Below are positions 61,613 through 64,000 of a stretch of 64,000 nucleotides of DNA, piece by piece. Below the pieces are notes generated by a model. It saw nothing but the letters and a program-made list of their open reading frames with translations, did not search any database and was not told where the DNA came from. Location: positions 468,790-532,789 of the forward strand of contig NZ_JAPFRD010000011.1 of NCBI RefSeq assembly GCF_026183695.1, read 5' to 3'. Within the stretch, counting starts at the first letter, position 1; each line of letters begins with the position of its first letter. A program made the translations under genes and the position numbers. This DNA is from Alteromonas aquimaris (GTDB taxonomy: Bacteria > Pseudomonadota > Gammaproteobacteria > Enterobacterales > Alteromonadaceae).

Positions 61613-63781
61613 ATGCATAAATCTCTGTTTACGCTGGTCTTTCTCGTTTTGATGACGGCCTGTACCCAGTATACTTCTGAGCCGGAATTACCCGCTCTAT
61701 CCGCCTCCCGATTAAATAATACTACCGAGGTTCAGCCTCCTGTGGCGCGAAAAGAAGCGAAAGAGCTTAGCGCTCACGGTCATACACGAATTGATAACTA
61801 TTATTGGATGCGAGACGACCAGCGTGAAAATGCTGAAGTCATTACTCATCTGGAGAAAGAAAATGCCTACACCAATGCTGTATTAGCACCACTAAAAGGG
61901 GACATCGATACCTTATTCAATGAATTGGTTTCACGTATACCCAAAACCGATTCCTCCGTACCCTACCTTATCAACGGGTACTGGTATCATAGTGAGTTTC
62001 AGGAAGATAAAGAGTATCCCCTTCACTATCGTCGGGAAGAAGGAACAAACGCAAGCCGTTTGCTTATCGACGAAAATGCGCTGGCAAAAGGTCACGATTA
62101 CTTTAAGTTGGGCGAGTATAAGGTAGCCAAAAATAACGAATTGCTCGCTTATACAACCGATACCGTTAGTCGTCGCATTTATACCATCGTATTCAAAAAT
62201 CTAGTCACCGATAAAATGCTGACGGATGAGTTGCAGCATACGTCAGGGCATGTTGTCTGGGCTAACGATAATCAGCATGTTTATTATATTAAAAAAGATT
62301 TGCAAACCTTATTAGGTTATCAGGTGTATCGCCATAAATTAGGGACATCTCAGGCCGACGATGAACTCGTTTATCAGGAAGATGACCATTCTTTTTATAC
62401 ATCGCTAAGTAAGAGTAAAGACGGCCAGATGATTTATATTCATCATCATAGCACTGATAAGCGGGGTGTCAGTTTAATTGACGCGAACAATCCAGCTGCC
62501 CAAGCCAAAGTGTTTATGCCTCTCAAAGACGGCTTGGAATACACCATCGCGAAAGTGGGGGAGACCTACTATATCCTGACCAATCTTGATGCCACGAATT
62601 TTCGCATCATGAAAGTTAATGCCAATCAATCCACAGACTTATCGGCATGGGAAGAAGTGGTAGCACACGACGCGGACGTGTTTATTAACGACATGGAACT
62701 AATGCAAGGCCATCTAGCCTATAGCGAGAAAGAAGCGGGTCTTACCCGCATAAAGGTGCTTAATCTGGAGACAGGTCACACCCAAGTACTTGATATGCCT
62801 GATCCTATATTTGGCGCCTCGTTCAAAGAAAACACGCAAGTTGAGACAGATACTTTGCGTATTCATTACAGCTCCCTGACCACACCGCCTTCGGTGTATG
62901 AGATCGATTTGAATACATTTGCGTTTACTCAACTAAAGCAGGAGGAAGTGAATGCTTCATTTAATGCTGATGCGTATGAATCAAAACGTATTATGGTGCC
63001 AGCCAGGGATGGTAAAAAAATCCCGGTTTCTCTGGTTTACCGTAAAGCAGACTTTAAACAGGATGGCACGAACCCGCTGTATCAATACGCGTATGGGTCA
63101 TATGGTCATACTATCGAACCTCAATTTGTGCGAAATTGGATATCACTCTTAGATCGCGGCTTCGTAGTTGCGCTCAGCCATATCCGAGGTAGTCAGATGT
63201 TAGGCCGCCAGTGGTATGAGGACGGTAAAATGTTTAATAAAATTAATACTTTTAACGACTTCATTGATGTGACCCGTTATCTAACTTCACACAACTATGC
63301 CGACAAAAATCGCGTATTCGCGGAGGGCGGAAGTGCTGGGGGGTTATTAATGGGGGCGGTGGCCAATATGGCGCCTGAAGAATACACCGGCATCGTGGCG
63401 AACGTCCCCTTTGTTGACGTTGTCACTACCATGAGTGATGAAACCATCCCCCTTACCACCGGGGAGTACAGCGAGTGGGGTAACCCTGCTAATGCCGAGT
63501 CCTATCACTATATGTTGTCCTATTCACCTTACGATCAGGTTAAAGCGCAAGCGTATCCGCATATGCTTATCACCACAGGGCTGCATGATTCCCAGGTACA
63601 ATATTTTGAACCCATGAAGTGGGTGGCGAAATTACGCGAAATGAAAACAGATGACAATCTGCTGCTGTTCAAAGTGGAGATGGCTGCGGGACATGGCGGC
63701 GCGTCGGGCCGGTTTGAGCGTTTAAAAATTAAAGCAATGGGCTACGCATTCATTTTTGAATTAGCTGGTGTGAATATTTAG
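61613..63781 (+). CDS. S9 prolyl oligopeptidase (oligopeptidase B-like) lipoprotein
   Basis: An exported serine peptidase of family S9A. Signal sequence with lipobox LMTAC (Cys17). An N-terminal beta-propeller covers about 60-450, and the alpha/beta-hydrolase domain follows. The catalytic triad is Ser574 in GGSAGG, Asp659 in HDSQV, and His694 in GHGG, each at the expected spacing. HTRIDNYYWMRDD is typical of oligopeptidase B. Oligopeptidase B is normally cytosolic, so the lipoprotein signal is the odd point. 722 residues; E. coli PtrB has 686. Confidence 0.92.
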   Translation: MHKSLFTLVFLVLMTACTQYTSEPELPALSASRLNNTTEVQPPVARKEAKELSAHGHTRIDNYYWMRDDQRENAEVITHLEKENAYTNAVLAPLKGDIDTLFNELVSRIPKTDSSVPYLINGYWYHSEFQEDKEYPLHYRREEGTNASRLLIDENALAKGHDYFKLGEYKVAKNNELLAYTTDTVSRRIYTIVFKNLVTDKMLTDELQHTSGHVVWANDNQHVYYIKKDLQTLLGYQVYRHKLGTSQADDELVYQEDDHSFYTSLSKSKDGQMIYIHHHSTDKRGVSLIDANNPAAQAKVFMPLKDGLEYTIAKVGETYYILTNLDATNFRIMKVNANQSTDLSAWEEVVAHDADVFINDMELMQGHLAYSEKEAGLTRIKVLNLETGHTQVLDMPDPIFGASFKENTQVETDTLRIHYSSLTTPPSVYEIDLNTFAFTQLKQEEVNASFNADAYESKRIMVPARDGKKIPVSLVYRKADFKQDGTNPLYQYAYGSYGHTIEPQFVRNWISLLDRGFVVALSHIRGSQMLGRQWYEDGKMFNKINTFNDFIDVTRYLTSHNYADKNRVFAEGGSAGGLLMGAVANMAPEEYTGIVANVPFVDVVTTMSDETIPLTTGEYSEWGNPANAESYHYMLSYSPYDQVKAQAYPHMLITTGLHDSQVQYFEPMKWVAKLREMKTDDNLLLFKVEMAAGHGGASGRFERLKIKAMGYAFIFELAGVNI

Positions 63782-63791
63782 TTTTAAAAAG

Positions 63792-63992
63792 CCATCGCCA
63801 CCTAAGTGGCGAACGCTAGGTTTACCTCATACCCCCGTCATCGCCACGAAGGTGGCGATCTTCTTGGTGTACTTTGTTTCAATTGTTTACTAATCCTCGT
63901 TATGCGTGTTGAAAGGTTCCCGCCTGCGCGGGAATGACTAAGGGGAGGCGGGCATATGCCACAACATAGTCATCGCCACGGAGGTGGCGATC
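63792..63992. repeat. palindromic repeat cluster at the right window edge
   Basis: Three copies of TCGCCAC-(4 nt)-GTGGCGA at 63795-63812, 63841-63858 and 63973-63990, each with CA before and mostly TC after. Another palindrome, TTCCCGC-CTGC-GCGGGAA, lies at 63917-63934. The sequence of this family differs from the two families near 41.6 kb. They lie directly after the oligopeptidase gene, so one may end its transcript. No gene is visible in 63782-64000. Confidence 0.8.
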
Positions 63993-64000
63993 TCTAGGCT

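Overview
The window reads as chromosome of a marine gammaproteobacterium of the Alteromonadales (Alteromonas-like). This is inferred from gene order and protein style (hslVU, prlC, ubiE-ubiJ-ubiB, fadBA, ispB/rplU-rpmA-obgE, the block from ftsB through ispD, ispF, truD, surE, pcm and nlpD to rpoS, and a long PutA), not from a marker search. Most of the window is ordinary core genome. Two stretches are accessory: about 2.2-7.4 kb and about 14.6-18.8 kb.

Layout. 0.1-2.1 kb: hslVU behind a good sigma-32-type promoter. 2.2-7.4 kb, minus strand: a six-gene cluster for a ribosomally made, post-translationally modified peptide (RiPP). In transcription order it holds a HlyD-like adaptor, a peptidase-containing ABC exporter (C39 domain), a LuxR-type HTH-only regulator, a tiny membrane protein, a 61-residue precursor with a textbook double-glycine leader, and an MvdC/MvdD-like ATP-grasp ligase. 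This has the parts of a graspetide (omega-ester/amide peptide) system, but the core lacks the microviridin/marinostatin motif. It is the best candidate here for an undescribed system. 7.8-14.6 kb: a class I-like HMG-CoA reductase with an extra N-terminal domain, a very large exported beta-propeller/amidohydrolase fusion, and an REC-DUF3369-HD-GYP response regulator.

14.6-18.8 kb is an accessory island: a Y1/HUH transposase of the RAYT type, a DUF3800 gene with an unknown partner, and a detached Rhs C-terminal tip carrying an HExxH motif, coupled to a small exported protein that may be its immunity factor. 18.9-31.5 kb: gorA, prlC, a 3-methyladenine glycosylase, ubiEJB, a cold-shock gene with a long leader, a cysteine synthase with a divergent DecR-like Lrp regulator, and a small lipoprotein. 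30.3-41.5 kb: fadBA with a PsrA-like palindrome upstream, a soluble lytic transglycosylase, pepQ, ispB, rplU-rpmA, obgE and folA.

41.5-42.1 kb is a dense array of two interleaved palindromic repeat families between folA and rpoS. 42.2-48.7 kb is the conserved minus-strand survival/isoprenoid/division run rpoS-nlpD-yqaA-pcm-surE-truD-ispF-ispD-ftsB. 48.7-64 kb: a TIGR03545-like envelope protein, putA, a large unknown membrane protein with a lipoprotein partner, ygiM-like and ygiF-like genes, a membrane-anchored AraC-type regulator overlapping the upstream end of a DUF1428 reading frame, an oligopeptidase B-like lipoprotein, and another palindromic repeat cluster at the right edge. No tRNA, rRNA, prophage or CRISPR array was seen. 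The window encodes MEP-pathway enzymes (ispD, ispF) as well as an HMG-CoA reductase, which normally belongs to the other isoprenoid route.
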